Shown one piece after another: positions 1 to 8,928 of a DNA stretch of 64,000 nt. Source of the DNA: Candidatus Paraprochloron terpiosi LD05 (GTDB taxonomy: Bacteria; Cyanobacteriota; Cyanobacteriia; Cyanobacteriales; Prochloraceae); assembly GCA_018141785.1 (NCBI GenBank), contig CP073341.1, positions 310,001-374,000 of the forward strand, in the 5' to 3' direction. How positions within the stretch are numbered: position 1 is the first letter of the stretch; each line of letters starts with the position of its first letter. Under the pieces are notes generated by a model. It saw only the letters and a program-made list of their open reading frames with translations, made no database searches and was not told where the DNA came from. A program made the translations under genes and the position numbers.

Positions 1-462
1 AATTTCATCTAGTTTTTCTTTACCCAATAACTTCATATCCTCGAGTGAAATAGGTTTTGTGGACTTTGCATCGGAAGGAAGTCCTTTTCGAGCGTTCTTC
101 CAGGGAAACTCTACATGAGTCATCCCACTTAAGCAGTAAGCATGATACTGCCCAAAATAATCCCAAACTTCCTCAAGCAGCTCTATTGTATCGGAATTAA
201 TATCTGAAAAGGATGCTTTTTCTGGTATAGGGAGTGGTTTTCCCTCAAACTCTGAGTAAAAATGATAAGCAGGAGGACAAACAGGGCCATATTTCCATGC
301 TTGTATCTCTTCGGGGAACAAAGGTTCGTCGAAAAGGGCAAGATGTAGGCTCTGTGCATAATAGAGAAGCTTCTGAACCTTCAGGTTGGTTATTTCATCG
401 GAACGCTTATTTTCATATGCTCTGTATATAAAGTAATGAGCAGCATGTAAACAGTCAACCAT
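1..462 (-). CDS. DUF4065/SocA-like (Panacea) protein, 3' end outside window
   Basis: The reading frame starts at ATG 462, behind a good ribosome site (GGAGAG), and stays open to the window edge, so the C-terminus is missing (154 residues visible). Residues 25-38 read ITNLKVQKLLYYAQ, the hallmark of DUF4065 proteins (SocA/GepA, Panacea), followed by a matching AWKYGPVCP segment. In known systems this domain is an antitoxin that neutralises a partner toxin, or helps a protease degrade it. No partner toxin is visible; if it lies downstream it is beyond base 1. The family call is firm; the antitoxin role is inference. Confidence 0.85.
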   Translation of the reverse strand, partial: MVDCLHAAHYFIYRAYENKRSDEITNLKVQKLLYYAQSLHLALFDEPLFPEEIQAWKYGPVCPPAYHFYSEFEGKPLPIPEKASFSDINSDTIELLEEVWDYFGQYHAYCLSGMTHVEFPWKNARKGLPSDAKSTKPISLEDMKLLGKEKLDEI

Positions 463-561
463 GGTACTCTCCTTTAAATCATTCTACTCTATCCTTTATG
501 ATAGCACTTCTCTCTCAACTTGCTCTAGGATTTTTTAGCGTCAAAATCCTAGTAGAAAACG

Positions 562-1275
562 TCATTGACAATTTCCACCACTTTCCTGGAGGAGAAGTTG
601 ATATTTTGTACATCTTTTATTTCTGAAGTAATGGATACCGCCTAAGGATACTGCGAAAATAATTCCAGGTAGATGCCCAAATTCAAATGGGACTAATTCA
701 AAAGCTACTTCCCCGGCAGTTATGTTTCTAGCACCACTGTCGGCACTATTGAAAGTACTATGAATATTTAGGTGAACATATCGAGTTTCAGTGGCTGTGA
801 AAGAAAATGTTTCAACATTTTCTGAAGATGCATTAAAAGTGCCCAAGCTTGTTCTACCGTCGTTCTCAAAATTATCATCGTTATCAACGAATAACTCAAA
901 TTCATTTATATCACTGCCAAAATTTGCACGCCACAATGCCAACCCTTGGATTAAGAACTCATCACCTAGGTCAAAAGTTAAGGGTGCTGGTAAGACCTGG
1001 CTAAGTACTACGTTACGAGTTGCCCATATACCAATCAAATTACTGGATCCAACAATATTACTTACCTCACTCCAAGGAGTTTCTCTGCTCGTATAACTTT
1101 GTGATAATCCACTTTGATTAATTAGGTTATTTACTTCTCCGTTTACTATGTCATCCTCTATATTTGTGGTAACTCTCTCAGGCTGTAGGATAGTACTGAC
1201 AGCATCAGCAGGGCCCCTACCGAGAGTGAGGAGTGCAGCAGTAATGCCCAGAGTGGCGGCTAGTGGTTTTTTCAT
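562..1275 (-). CDS. secreted protein with PFE-CTERM-like sorting signal
   Basis: A 237-residue exported protein. Residues 1-25 look like a signal peptide (MKK then a hydrophobic core ending near PADA). The middle is a beta-rich module of unknown function with Asp/Asn-rich loops (LFVDNDDNFENDGRT). Near residue 195 comes VPFEFGHLPGII, then a hydrophobic stretch and a basic cluster (FRNKR), which is the architecture of cyanobacterial PFE/PEP-CTERM proteins processed by an exosortase. Unusually, 16 residues follow the basic cluster. They overlap a relic of the neighbouring DUF3782-type gene: bases 561-581 are identical to 1380-1400. No exosortase gene is in the window. Confidence 0.65.
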   Translation of the reverse strand: MKKPLAATLGITAALLTLGRGPADAVSTILQPERVTTNIEDDIVNGEVNNLINQSGLSQSYTSRETPWSEVSNIVGSSNLIGIWATRNVVLSQVLPAPLTFDLGDEFLIQGLALWRANFGSDINEFELFVDNDDNFENDGRTSLGTFNASSENVETFSFTATETRYVHLNIHSTFNSADSGARNITAGEVAFELVPFEFGHLPGIIFAVSLGGIHYFRNKRCTKYQLLLQESGGNCQ

Positions 1276-1352
1276 GAGAAAGGAAGTCCTATAAGAACAT
1301 CCTAAGTCTAGTAGATGTTCGTTTCCTCATGCAACCCCAAAATCGGAAAAAT

Positions 1353-2063
1353 TTACCAAACTTTAGGTCGAAAATTTTGGTCATTGACAATTTCCACCAC
1401 CTCCCCTGACTGTTGGATAACGAATAACCCCTGACGGTAAGCGTAGCGATCTACTCCCTCATCAATCTCAATCCCCGCCACAGCAGCATTTAGTTTGACG
1501 TCACTATAACGGGGAAATGCTTCCTTAAAATGAGCCAACTTTTCTAAAAAATAGTCCACATCGGTTTTAGACAAACGAGGTTTAACCTCTATTGCGACGG
1601 CTACATCCCCATCAATACCTAGGATGTCAATTTCCATTTCTATACCTGCACGTTTCATTTCCAGCCGCCGGAGGGTTTGTGTTACCGTGATACCTCTTTC
1701 TTGAAATATCCGCACAGCAGCAGGTTCTACCAAGTTCTCCACAAACTGTCCCCAACGGCTTGTGAGAGCACTCACAGCTTTATTGGTGTTTGCTGCAATA
1801 GCTTCTGCTTTGGCAAGTCTTTTTTCTGCTTCTGCCGCGCGACGATCTGCTTCTGCTGCAAGTTCAGCGAAACGGCGATCTAATTCTGCTGCGCGACGCT
1901 TGCGATCCTCGGCAAGTTCTGCTGCGAGTTCCTCTGTACGACGTTTACTATCTTCGGCAAGTTTAGCTAAGTATCGATCTAGTTCTGCCCAGCGACGATC
2001 TGCTTCGGCTTGAGAAGCTTGAAATAATTGATAAATATCTTGAATGGTTACAGAATTTGACAT
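1353..2063 (-). CDS. DUF3782-type coiled-coil PD-(D/E)XK protein
   Basis: This 236-residue protein has two parts. Residues about 15-95 form a long coiled coil made of near-repeats rich in Ala, Glu and Arg (AELDRRFAELAAEADRR). Residues about 125-236 resemble a PD-(D/E)XK nuclease fold, with EMEIDILGIDGDVAVAIEVK supplying the Asp and ExK elements. The combination is typical of DUF3782 proteins, which are abundant in cyanobacteria and of unknown biological role. A nuclease function is inferred from the motif only. The ATG at 2063 is the natural start. Part of its 3' end is duplicated at 561-581. Confidence 0.8.
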   Translation of the reverse strand: MSNSVTIQDIYQLFQASQAEADRRWAELDRYLAKLAEDSKRRTEELAAELAEDRKRRAAELDRRFAELAAEADRRAAEAEKRLAKAEAIAANTNKAVSALTSRWGQFVENLVEPAAVRIFQERGITVTQTLRRLEMKRAGIEMEIDILGIDGDVAVAIEVKPRLSKTDVDYFLEKLAHFKEAFPRYSDVKLNAAVAGIEIDEGVDRYAYRQGLFVIQQSGEVVEIVNDQNFRPKVW

Positions 2064-2398
2064 AGTTAGGGGATAATTTGTATCCTAATATATATATCAT
2101 GTTTTGAGGTGAGTTGTCAAGTATTTTAGAAATATTGTGGGACAATTCATTAGTTTGTTTAAAGATACCTCCCTATTGTGGGGTTGGTGGATTTATCAGG
2201 CTTTATTGCTCTAATTTACTGGATTTTTTGTTATTCTATGTCTTTAGCGAGTCAAAAATTTGAACAGCAGTTATAGCGTCCAAGGGCGGGTGCGGGGATG
2301 ATGGAAGGCTCAACGCCATCTTCGACATTATAGCTTGCTTTTCTACAATTTCCATGGTAATCTTAGATCTGAGTACGTACCTTCCGAAAACAACCCTT
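2064..2398. other. intergenic region, no supportable gene
   Basis: This AT-rich region lies between the divergent DUF3782-type and NotI-like genes, so it probably carries both promoters. A short minus-strand frame beginning near 2355 has no recognisable motif and overlaps the NotI-like leader. I see no RNA gene or strong hairpin. Confidence 0.4.
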
Positions 2399-2989
2399 AT
2401 GTCTGAAAACCCATTAGCAGAGGTCTTCGGCTTTCCAAGTAACAATTTATCTGAACAAGCAGAGCGTTACCGCCGAAATAAACTTTGTCCATACAATAAT
2501 AAGGTGCCTAACTGTACAAAGGACAAGGCTAAAGACCCTCTTGGGGTATGTAGCATTTATCACAAAAATGCTCCTGTTATTACTTGTCCAATTCGATTTA
2601 GGCAAGATTGGTTGATTGCCGAAAACGCTGCAAATTTCTTTTTTTGCAATAACGTAAGCTGGACTTCACTAACAGAAGTTCGTTTACAAGATGCTAATGG
2701 GCAATCAGCAGGGAATATCGATATTGTACTGGTTTCTTATGACAACCGAGGAAGAGTAATAGATTTTGGAGCTGTTGAGGTACAAGCTGTGTACATATCT
2801 GGTAATGAGCGATTAAATTTAGTCTTGAACGATGTCGTTTATACAGAGTATTGGTCAGCCATTAATCGCATTTCCACCCCGACACCAGGAAAATTAGAGG
2901 ATTTTATCCAGATACCGCAACAAAAGCTTGATGATAAGCTGGACAATCCACCAGACACCCAAACTATCCTTGATATCCCTTTACAGTAA
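2399..2989 (+). CDS. NotI-family restriction endonuclease, probably internally deleted
   Basis: The protein is 196 residues from ATG 2399; an in-frame upstream ATG at 2354 would add 15 less conserved residues. It carries the NotI-family N-terminus: NPLAEVFGFP, then a four-cysteine cluster (LCPYNNKVPNC and DPLGVCSIY) that binds iron in NotI. The nuclease core has SAGNIDIVLVSYD supplying Asp and FGAVEVQAVY supplying Glu-x-Gln. NotI itself is about twice as long. Here the text jumps from VYISGN directly to a C-terminal segment (VVYTEYWSAINRIST), which suggests loss of a central block of roughly 80-100 residues. A methylase follows 10 bases downstream. Activity is doubtful. Confidence 0.75.
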   Translation: MSENPLAEVFGFPSNNLSEQAERYRRNKLCPYNNKVPNCTKDKAKDPLGVCSIYHKNAPVITCPIRFRQDWLIAENAANFFFCNNVSWTSLTEVRLQDANGQSAGNIDIVLVSYDNRGRVIDFGAVEVQAVYISGNERLNLVLNDVVYTEYWSAINRISTPTPGKLEDFIQIPQQKLDDKLDNPPDTQTILDIPLQ

Positions 2990-2999
2990 GAGTTCAACA

Positions 3000-3878
3000 A
3001 TGATTCAAATGGAACTTTTTGACACAAAAGCCAGGTCAGAAAAACAGCATATAGTAAATGTTGCTAGTGTTCCACAGCGAAGCCCTTTTCGCTACGCTGG
3101 AGGCAAAATTTGGCTAATTCCACGCATTAGACAGTGGCTACTAAAATATGGTGGCTCAGACAAAGAATTAATTGAACCATTTACAGGTGGTGGTATTGTT
3201 AGCCTAACTGCTGCTTTTGAGGATTTAGTCCCTCAGGTAATAATGGTGGAAAAGGATGAAGGTGTAGCTGCTGTATGGCGGATCATCTTAGAAGGCAATG
3301 CTAAATGGTTAGCGGATTCTATTGAAAATTTTAACTTAACTAGAGAAAATGCCAGAAAAGCCATTGAAGCTGCCGATCAATCTCTAGAGTCTCTTGCCTT
3401 CGCTACCATTATAAAAAATCGTGTTAACCGAGGTGGCATTCTTGCAGATGGTGCTAGCTTTATCAAGCAGGGTGAAAATGGAAAGGGTATAACATCCCGT
3501 TGGTATCCTAAAACATTACAAAAGCGCATACTCGCCATTGCAAAAATGAATCACAAGATTAATTTTATTCAGGGGGATGGGTTTGAGATTATTGAACAAA
3601 ATTTTCATCGCAAAAACGCTATTTATTTTATAGATCCACCCTATATAAAAGCTGGGAGAAGACTTTATCGATATTCAATGGTTAATCACGAAGCTTTGTT
3701 TGAACTTGCTGGGAAGTTACAAGGTAATTTCTTGATGAGCTATGAGAATACTCAAGAGGCACGAGACTTAGCAAGTCGTTACAAGTTCGCCATGAAATCT
3801 GTCTCAATGAAAAATACACATCATGCCCAGAAGAAAGAATTGCTAATCGCACGGGATTTGGCTTGGCTATCAGAGTAA
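3000..3878 (+). CDS. D12-class DNA adenine N6-methyltransferase
   Basis: A 292-residue Dam/D12-class enzyme from ATG 3000; an earlier in-frame ATG at 2928 lies inside the endonuclease gene and is less likely. It has the SAM-binding FRYAGGK motif near residue 28, IEPFTGGGIV, and the catalytic AIYFIDPPY near residue 210, in the order expected for N6-adenine methylases. It should transfer methyl from S-adenosylmethionine to adenine in a specific DNA site. It directly follows the NotI-like endonuclease, so the two look like a restriction-modification pair. Known NotI-type sites contain only G and C, so the pairing with an adenine methylase is notable. Confidence 0.88.
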   Translation: MIQMELFDTKARSEKQHIVNVASVPQRSPFRYAGGKIWLIPRIRQWLLKYGGSDKELIEPFTGGGIVSLTAAFEDLVPQVIMVEKDEGVAAVWRIILEGNAKWLADSIENFNLTRENARKAIEAADQSLESLAFATIIKNRVNRGGILADGASFIKQGENGKGITSRWYPKTLQKRILAIAKMNHKINFIQGDGFEIIEQNFHRKNAIYFIDPPYIKAGRRLYRYSMVNHEALFELAGKLQGNFLMSYENTQEARDLASRYKFAMKSVSMKNTHHAQKKELLIARDLAWLSE

Positions 3879-3891
3879 AAAATTTACCAGC

Positions 3892-3924
3892 TCCTCTCTG
3901 TGCCTCTGGGCCTCTGCGTGAAAC
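3892..3924. repeat. period-8 dispersed repeat (CTCTGNGC type), copy 1
   Basis: Degenerate repeats of an eight-base unit (CTCTGTGC, CTCTGGGC, CTCTGCGT) end in GAAAC. Related copies occur at 17090-17116, 20941-20966, 34121-34152 and 36330-36360, always between genes, in either orientation. Such short repeats are common in filamentous cyanobacteria. Confidence 0.7.
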
Positions 3925-3935
3925 AAATAAAAACT

Positions 3936-4178
3936 TCATCCTACTTTTTCAGTCTCTTGGATCGGGTAAACTTGTTCTCTTGCTAACCAAGCTACATATT
4001 TCAAGGCTTGTTCAATGTCTTCTGGTTCTAGATCGGGATATTTTGCTAATATTTCAGTGGTAGTTTTGCCATAGGCTACTAAATTGACTACCAAAGAAAC
4101 GGGAATGCGCATTCCTCGTATGCAAGCTTGCCCTGCCATAATTCGTGGATTGAAAGTAATGCGGTTCCACTTTAACAT
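3936..4178 (-). CDS. DUF433 (VapB45-like) antitoxin
   Basis: An 80-residue protein from ATG 4178, with a GGAG ribosome site about ten bases upstream; a TTG two codons earlier is weaker. It has the DUF433 signature: RITFNPRIMAGQACIRGMRI, then a helix-turn-helix-like GKTTTEILAKYPDLEPEDIEQALKY. DUF433 proteins are usually antitoxins encoded just before a DUF5615 PIN-like toxin. Here the downstream side is a period-8 repeat and the end of the methylase on the other strand, so the antitoxin appears orphaned. Confidence 0.88.
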   Translation of the reverse strand: MLKWNRITFNPRIMAGQACIRGMRIPVSLVVNLVAYGKTTTEILAKYPDLEPEDIEQALKYVAWLAREQVYPIQETEKVG

Positions 4179-4397
4179 AATCAATGCTCTCCAAAATAAT
4201 CTGATGGCTGTTCATGATTATAATAACAAATACAAAGAGAAAAAGCAAACTTTATATAGTTTACAACTGAATAAACTGGTAACTGGTCACTGATAACTGA
4301 TATAGGGTTAACCCCACCTTGACAGTAGGGCTTTCCCGGCTAACCATCGAAATAATTCATTACTATAATAAAGAGAAAAAGCAATAAACGAGACCAT

Positions 4398-7001
4398 ATG
4401 CAACCCAATAACCCCAATAAATTTACGGAAAAAGCCTGGGAGGCGATCGCCAACACTCCTGGTATCGCGAAGGAAAACCAACAGCAACAGATTGAAACGG
4501 AACACCTGTTCAAATCCCTGTTAGAACAAGAAGGACTGGCAATATCTATCTTTAATAAAGCAGATATTGACGTGGGAAAATTACGGGAGCGCACCGATGC
4601 TTTTTTGCGTCGTCAACCCAAAATAGCTAAACTGGGAGATGATATTTATTTAGGACGGAGTTTAGATACCCTTTTAGACAGGAGTGAAAAATGGCGGCAA
4701 GAATTTAAGGACGAATTTATTTCCATCGAACATATCATCCTCGCTTACCCCAAGGATAATCGCTTTGGCAAGCCCCTTTTCCAGGAATTTGGTTTGGGGG
4801 AAAATAAACTGAAGGAGATTATTCAACAAATTCGGGGGAATCAGAAAGTGACAGACCAAAATCCAGAAGGGAAATACGAAGCATTAACAAAATACGGTCG
4901 CAACTTGACAGATTTGGCTCGTGAAGGTAAGCTAGATCCAGTTATCGGGAGAGATGACGAAATCCGTCGCACCATTCAAATTCTCTCCCGTCGTACTAAA
5001 AATAACCCTGTCTTAATTGGGGAACCGGGGGTAGGGAAAACTGCTATTGTGGAAGGATTAGCCCAACGCATTGTCAACCGAGATGTACCCGAATCTCTGC
5101 GGGATCGCCAATTGATTGCCCTAGATATGGGGGCACTTATTGCTGGGGCAAAATACCGGGGAGAATTTGAAGAACGACTCAAAGCTGTACTCAAGGAAGT
5201 TACGAAGTCGGAGGGGAATATTATCACCTTTATCGATGAGATTCACACCGTTGTGGGAGCAGGAGCAACTCAAGGTGCCATGGATGCAGGAAACCTGCTA
5301 AAACCAATGTTAGCAAGGGGGGAACTTCGGTGTATTGGTGCTACTACTCTGGATGAATATCGCAAGTATATTGAAAAAGATGCGGCTTTGGAACGACGTT
5401 TCCAATCAGTTTTGGTAGCTCAACCTAATGTGGTGGATACTATTTCTATCCTCCGGGGTTTGAAGGAACGGTATGAAGTTCATCACGGGGTGAAAATCGC
5501 CGATACTGCTTTAGTTGCAGCAGCAATGCTCTCGGATCGGTATATTAGCGATCGCTTTCTTCCTGACAAAGGGATTGATTTAATTGATGAAGCAGCGGCG
5601 AAATTGAAAATGGAGATTACCTCCAAACCGGAAGAACTGGATGAAATTGACCGAAAAATCCTCCAACGGGAAATGGAAAAGCTCTCCCTAGCTAAGGAAA
5701 ATGACCCAGCTTCTTTGGAAAGGTTAGCACAATTAGAAAAGGAATTAGCTAACCTCAAGGAGGAACAGTCTCAACTGAATGCTCAATGGCAGTCTGAAAA
5801 AGAGGTTATCCAGCAAATCCGCAGTTTGAGAGAAGCTATGGATAAGGTTAACTTAGAAGTGCAACAAGCGGAACGGGATTATGACCTCAATCGAGCTGCT
5901 CAGTTGCGTTTCGGTGAGTTGGCTAAGTTGGAGAAGCAACTTCAGGAAATAGAAAGCAAGCTGGCTCAAAAACAAACTACGGGAACCTCCCTATTACGGG
6001 AAGAGGTGGTGGAGGAGGATATTGCAGAAACTATCTCCAAGTGGACTGGTATTCCCATTAGTAAGTTGGTGGCGTCGGAAAAGGATAAGTTACTGCAATT
6101 AGAAGCGGAACTCCATGAACGAGTGGTGGGACAAGAGGAAGCTGTCACGGCGGTGGCTGAGGCAATTCAGCGGTCTCGGGCTGGTTTAGCGGACCCCAAT
6201 CGCCCCACTGCCAGCTTTATTTTCCTCGGTCCCACGGGGGTAGGGAAGACGGAGTTGGCTAAAGCTTTAGCTGCTAATCTCTTCGATACAGAGGAAGCTT
6301 TGGTACGGATTGACATGTCCGAGTACATGGAGAAGCACAACGTAGCCCGGTTAATGGGAGCACCTCCGGGATATGTGGGTTATGAGGAAGGGGGACAGTT
6401 GACGGAAGCTATTCGACGTCGTCCCTATTCTGTTATCTTATTTGATGAGATAGAAAAAGCTCACCATGACGTCTTTAATGTGATGCTCCAAATTCTGGAC
6501 GACGGAAGATTGACAGATTCCCAAGGTAGGGTGGTAGATTTCAAGAATACCATTATTATCATGACCAGTAATATTGGCTCGGAGTATATCTTAGATGTAG
6601 CAGGAGATGAGTCTCGATATGGAGAGATGAGAACAAGAGTCATGGACCGGATGCGCAGTAGTTTCCGACCGGAATTTCTGAATCGTATCGACGAGATTAT
6701 CATCTTCCATAGCTTACAGCGACACCAGTTGCAGCAAATTGTTAAACTCCAAATGGAGGGTTTAAACTCCCGTCTCCAGGAACAAAAACTATCCTTAAAA
6801 GTGTCTGATACAGCATTGGATTTCTTGGTGGAAGTGGGTTTTGACCCGGTTTATGGAGCTAGACCTCTGAAACGAGCAGTGCAGAAATATTTGGAAACGG
6901 CGATCGCCAAGGCTATTCTCAGGGGAGAGTATAAAGCTGGAGATACCATTTTTGTGGATGTTCAAGACGAACGTTTGTCACTGAGACAAATACAAAACTG
7001 A
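4398..7001 (+). CDS. clpB: ATP-dependent disaggregase ClpB
   Basis: A full-length (867 residues) ClpB, the Hsp100 unfoldase that pulls proteins out of aggregates with DnaK. Order: N-domain (1-150), first AAA module with Walker A GEPGVGKT near 207 and Walker B TFIDEIHT near 275, the coiled-coil M-domain (about 410-530, Glu/Gln/Lys rich) that separates ClpB from ClpA/C, and a second AAA module with GPTGVGKT near 610 and [14 protein letters not shown] near the end. The M-domain and the absence of an IGL/F loop argue against ClpA/C. It appears monocistronic. No obvious heat-shock operator was seen upstream. Confidence 0.97.
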   Translation: MQPNNPNKFTEKAWEAIANTPGIAKENQQQQIETEHLFKSLLEQEGLAISIFNKADIDVGKLRERTDAFLRRQPKIAKLGDDIYLGRSLDTLLDRSEKWRQEFKDEFISIEHIILAYPKDNRFGKPLFQEFGLGENKLKEIIQQIRGNQKVTDQNPEGKYEALTKYGRNLTDLAREGKLDPVIGRDDEIRRTIQILSRRTKNNPVLIGEPGVGKTAIVEGLAQRIVNRDVPESLRDRQLIALDMGALIAGAKYRGEFEERLKAVLKEVTKSEGNIITFIDEIHTVVGAGATQGAMDAGNLLKPMLARGELRCIGATTLDEYRKYIEKDAALERRFQSVLVAQPNVVDTISILRGLKERYEVHHGVKIADTALVAAAMLSDRYISDRFLPDKGIDLIDEAAAKLKMEITSKPEELDEIDRKILQREMEKLSLAKENDPASLERLAQLEKELANLKEEQSQLNAQWQSEKEVIQQIRSLREAMDKVNLEVQQAERDYDLNRAAQLRFGELAKLEKQLQEIESKLAQKQTTGTSLLREEVVEEDIAETISKWTGIPISKLVASEKDKLLQLEAELHERVVGQEEAVTAVAEAIQRSRAGLADPNRPTASFIFLGPTGVGKTELAKALAANLFDTEEALVRIDMSEYMEKHNVARLMGAPPGYVGYEEGGQLTEAIRRRPYSVILFDEIEKAHHDVFNVMLQILDDGRLTDSQGRVVDFKNTIIIMTSNIGSEYILDVAGDESRYGEMRTRVMDRMRSSFRPEFLNRIDEIIIFHSLQRHQLQQIVKLQMEGLNSRLQEQKLSLKVSDTALDFLVEVGFDPVYGARPLKRAVQKYLETAIAKAILRGEYKAGDTIFVDVQDERLSLRQIQN

Positions 7002-7020
7002 TAGGCGATAGGTTGGCAAT

Positions 7021-7069
7021 GGTAGGGGCAGGTGTAGATATTAGTAGGTAACACTGCTGTGCTCCTACC
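7021..7069. repeat. GTAGGGGCA hairpin repeat, copy 1
   Basis: GGTAGGGGCA is followed at 7064-7069 by CCTACC, forming an imperfect hairpin after clpB. Related elements are at 12358-12386, 18944-18972 and 58770-58790. It may also help terminate transcription. Confidence 0.5.
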
Positions 7070-7105
7070 GATAATCTATCAATCAAAACCCGCCCTCATA
7101 CCAAA

Positions 7106-7462
7106 TTAATTGCCCCACTTAAGAATTTGGTAATCTAAGTCTGCTACTCCCTGCTTTATTATCCCCAAATCTATGGCAGCCTTCCTGGAAACATCCAATA
7201 CACGACGGGATCGGTCGTTAATGCGCACTACGACAGACTTACCATTCTTAGAATTAGTAACTCTTACTGTAGTACCGAAAGGCCAACTGGGATGAGCTGC
7301 GGTATGGCCCCACTGATTAAATCTTTCCCCATTAGCAGTTAGATTGCCATGATAGCCAGGTCCGTACCACTTTACCCGAATTTTCTCAGCCACAGCTGGT
7401 GCAGCCAATACTAAGGATAGAATCGCGCCACCTAATATGCTAAACTTTTTTCCCTTGTTCAT
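7106..7462 (-). CDS. RlpA-like double-psi beta-barrel protein
   Basis: A 118-residue secreted protein. Residues 1-25 form a signal peptide ending APAVA. The rest is one RlpA-like double-psi beta-barrel: KWYGPGYHGNLTANGERFNQ, then HPSWPFGTTVRVTN, then VVVRINDRS and a C-terminal segment typical of the fold. RlpA-family proteins bind or cleave peptidoglycan glycan strands. The SPOR domain of E. coli RlpA is absent, as in many cyanobacterial members, so septal targeting cannot be assumed. The catalytic-type Asp in RINDR is present. Confidence 0.88.
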   Translation of the reverse strand: MNKGKKFSILGGAILSLVLAAPAVAEKIRVKWYGPGYHGNLTANGERFNQWGHTAAHPSWPFGTTVRVTNSKNGKSVVVRINDRSRRVLDVSRKAAIDLGIIKQGVADLDYQILKWGN

Positions 7463-7549
7463 TGTTATACTCCTACATGGATTTGGCTAAACATTCTATT
7501 TTAGAAGGTGATAAATGAATCTTAAATAAATCTAAAGCTTATTTAGCCT

Positions 7550-7773
7550 CTAGCCTCTATGACCCTGAAACCAATGGAAAATATTGAGATCACCCCGCAT
7601 TTAGCTAACTCTTGTTGATGCTGTTTTGCTGTCTCATGATACCATTTGCAATAGTTCTTAAACTCTTGGCGATATTCTACTTCTCGATGAAACTCGAAAG
7701 CTAATTTATGACTGGCCAAAATCTCAGCCGCAGGAGGAGAGATGGATAAAATTTGACGAAATTATTCAGACAT
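7550..7773 (-). pseudogene. relic of a small conserved cyanobacterial protein
   Basis: An ATG at 7773 opens a frame MSE, then TAA (7762-7764), then continues convincingly as protein: ILSISPPAAEILASHKLAF, FHREVEYRQEFKNYCKWYHE, then TAKQHQQELAK. Near 7600 the frame must shift to keep protein-like text (MRGDLNIFHWFQGHRG, ending TAG at 7550-7552). The composition resembles a family of about 70-residue soluble proteins found in filamentous cyanobacteria (from memory). One nonsense codon, probably CAA to TAA, and one frameshift make it a pseudogene. Function unknown. Confidence 0.6.
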
Positions 7774-7828
7774 GTTATCCTTATTAATAGGTGATAAATG
7801 AAGCCAATGCCCACCCTACTGGTAACTG

Positions 7829-8623
7829 TTAAAGCCAGCCTTTGAGACGATAGACAGTGGTTCCGATGTATTCTTTAATGGCTTTGGTGGTTTTGGCAAT
7901 GCGATCCGCATCCGGTAAACTATACAAAATAAATGCTTGAATGCTACTAGAAGGTTCTTCAACTTCCTGTTGGCTGACGAGAAAGTCTGTGGGTGCAGCA
8001 ATAGTATTTATTTCCTGACGTTCAAAAATCTTTAAAGCCCTGGGCATATGCATAGCAGAGGTTACTAATAAAACCCGCTTCATGCCTTTTTCTGCCAAGA
8101 TTTCCTTTACGTAGACAGCATTTTGATAGGTATTGAGAGCCTGGGGTTCTTCAATAATAGCACTCTCAGGAACCCCCATTAATTGCAACAATTGTGCCAT
8201 ATCTGTAGCCTCCGGTAAACCCCCGCCACGCCAAGAAATGCGCCCCCCAGTGGGAATAACCACAGAAGCTTTTTGCTCTTGGTAAAGTTGGGCTGCATAG
8301 ATAACCCGATCCCCCTGTTCTGCCACATCTACCATGGGTCTGGGGTCTATTTTAGACCTAGTAGCTCCTCCTAGAACCACAATAGCATCTGCCCTAGGTA
8401 TCTCTGTTGGGGGAAGATGTTGCCACTCCAGGGAGCGCACCAAAAAGTTACTCACCCAACCATTAGTAGCCAATAGTAACACAATCAAGGCTAAAGCCAC
8501 TGGATAGGGAGACCAGCGGGGATTTTTCCACCACAGCACTAAAGTGACAATCAGCAGTAAACAAGTTAATCCCACAGGATAGAAGAATAGGGGGAGTAAC
8601 TTAGAGAGAAATAAAAAGCTCAT
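7829..8623 (-). CDS. YdcF/ElyC/SanA-family membrane protein (DUF218)
   Basis: A 264-residue protein with two N-terminal membrane segments (about 5-30 and 35-55), then a DUF218 domain: DAIVVLGGATRSKID, a conserved ERQEIN region, and VLLVTSAMHMPRALKIF, which is the ExxxTSxxHMxRA-like signature. Family members ElyC and SanA affect envelope integrity and peptidoglycan or lipid-carrier metabolism in enterobacteria; the reaction is not settled. The soluble domain probably faces the periplasm. No operon partner is evident. Confidence 0.85.
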   Translation of the reverse strand: MSFLFLSKLLPLFFYPVGLTCLLLIVTLVLWWKNPRWSPYPVALALIVLLLATNGWVSNFLVRSLEWQHLPPTEIPRADAIVVLGGATRSKIDPRPMVDVAEQGDRVIYAAQLYQEQKASVVIPTGGRISWRGGGLPEATDMAQLLQLMGVPESAIIEEPQALNTYQNAVYVKEILAEKGMKRVLLVTSAMHMPRALKIFERQEINTIAAPTDFLVSQQEVEEPSSSIQAFILYSLPDADRIAKTTKAIKEYIGTTVYRLKGWL

Positions 8624-8771
8624 GATGTGTTAGGATAGCAAATAAGAATTGTGGATGAACAATATTTAGCAGCTATGGTGAATTTTAACACAACTTATTA
8701 TCTTGGGAAGAATTTAAGCAAATCTCCAAAAACCCAGTTAAACTAAAAAGAGCTGAACCCCAAAATCTACC

Positions 8772-8906
8772 GTGTTCCAGTACCAACTGCAACAACAATT
8801 AGGACGCACCGCTGCGGGACATCAAACCTGGCTAGCAATTGACTTGCTGTCTAAAGAACAAGTCACTGTCAAGCTCCTAGCATTTAGTTACTGGACAGAA
8901 ACTTAA
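8772..8906 (+). pseudogene. N-terminal fragment of a Ser/Thr protein kinase
   Basis: A 44-codon frame (GTG 8772, TAA 8904-8906) reads QYQLQQQLGRTAAGHQTWLA, then IDLLSKEQVTVKLLAFSYW. This matches the first lobe of cyanobacterial Ser/Thr kinases: glycine-loop region, then the VxVKLL lysine strand. The remainder of the kinase is absent, and the frame ends just before the facing plsC-like gene. It is a truncated relic. The family call rests on remembered kinase N-termini. Confidence 0.55.
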
Positions 8907-8928
8907 AGAAAGGGAGAGAGGATAACTG

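Noticed and set aside
1762..2013. Plus-strand Ala/Ser-rich open frame
   Set aside because: It is the antisense of the DUF3782-type coiled coil; repetitive codons keep the opposite strand open.
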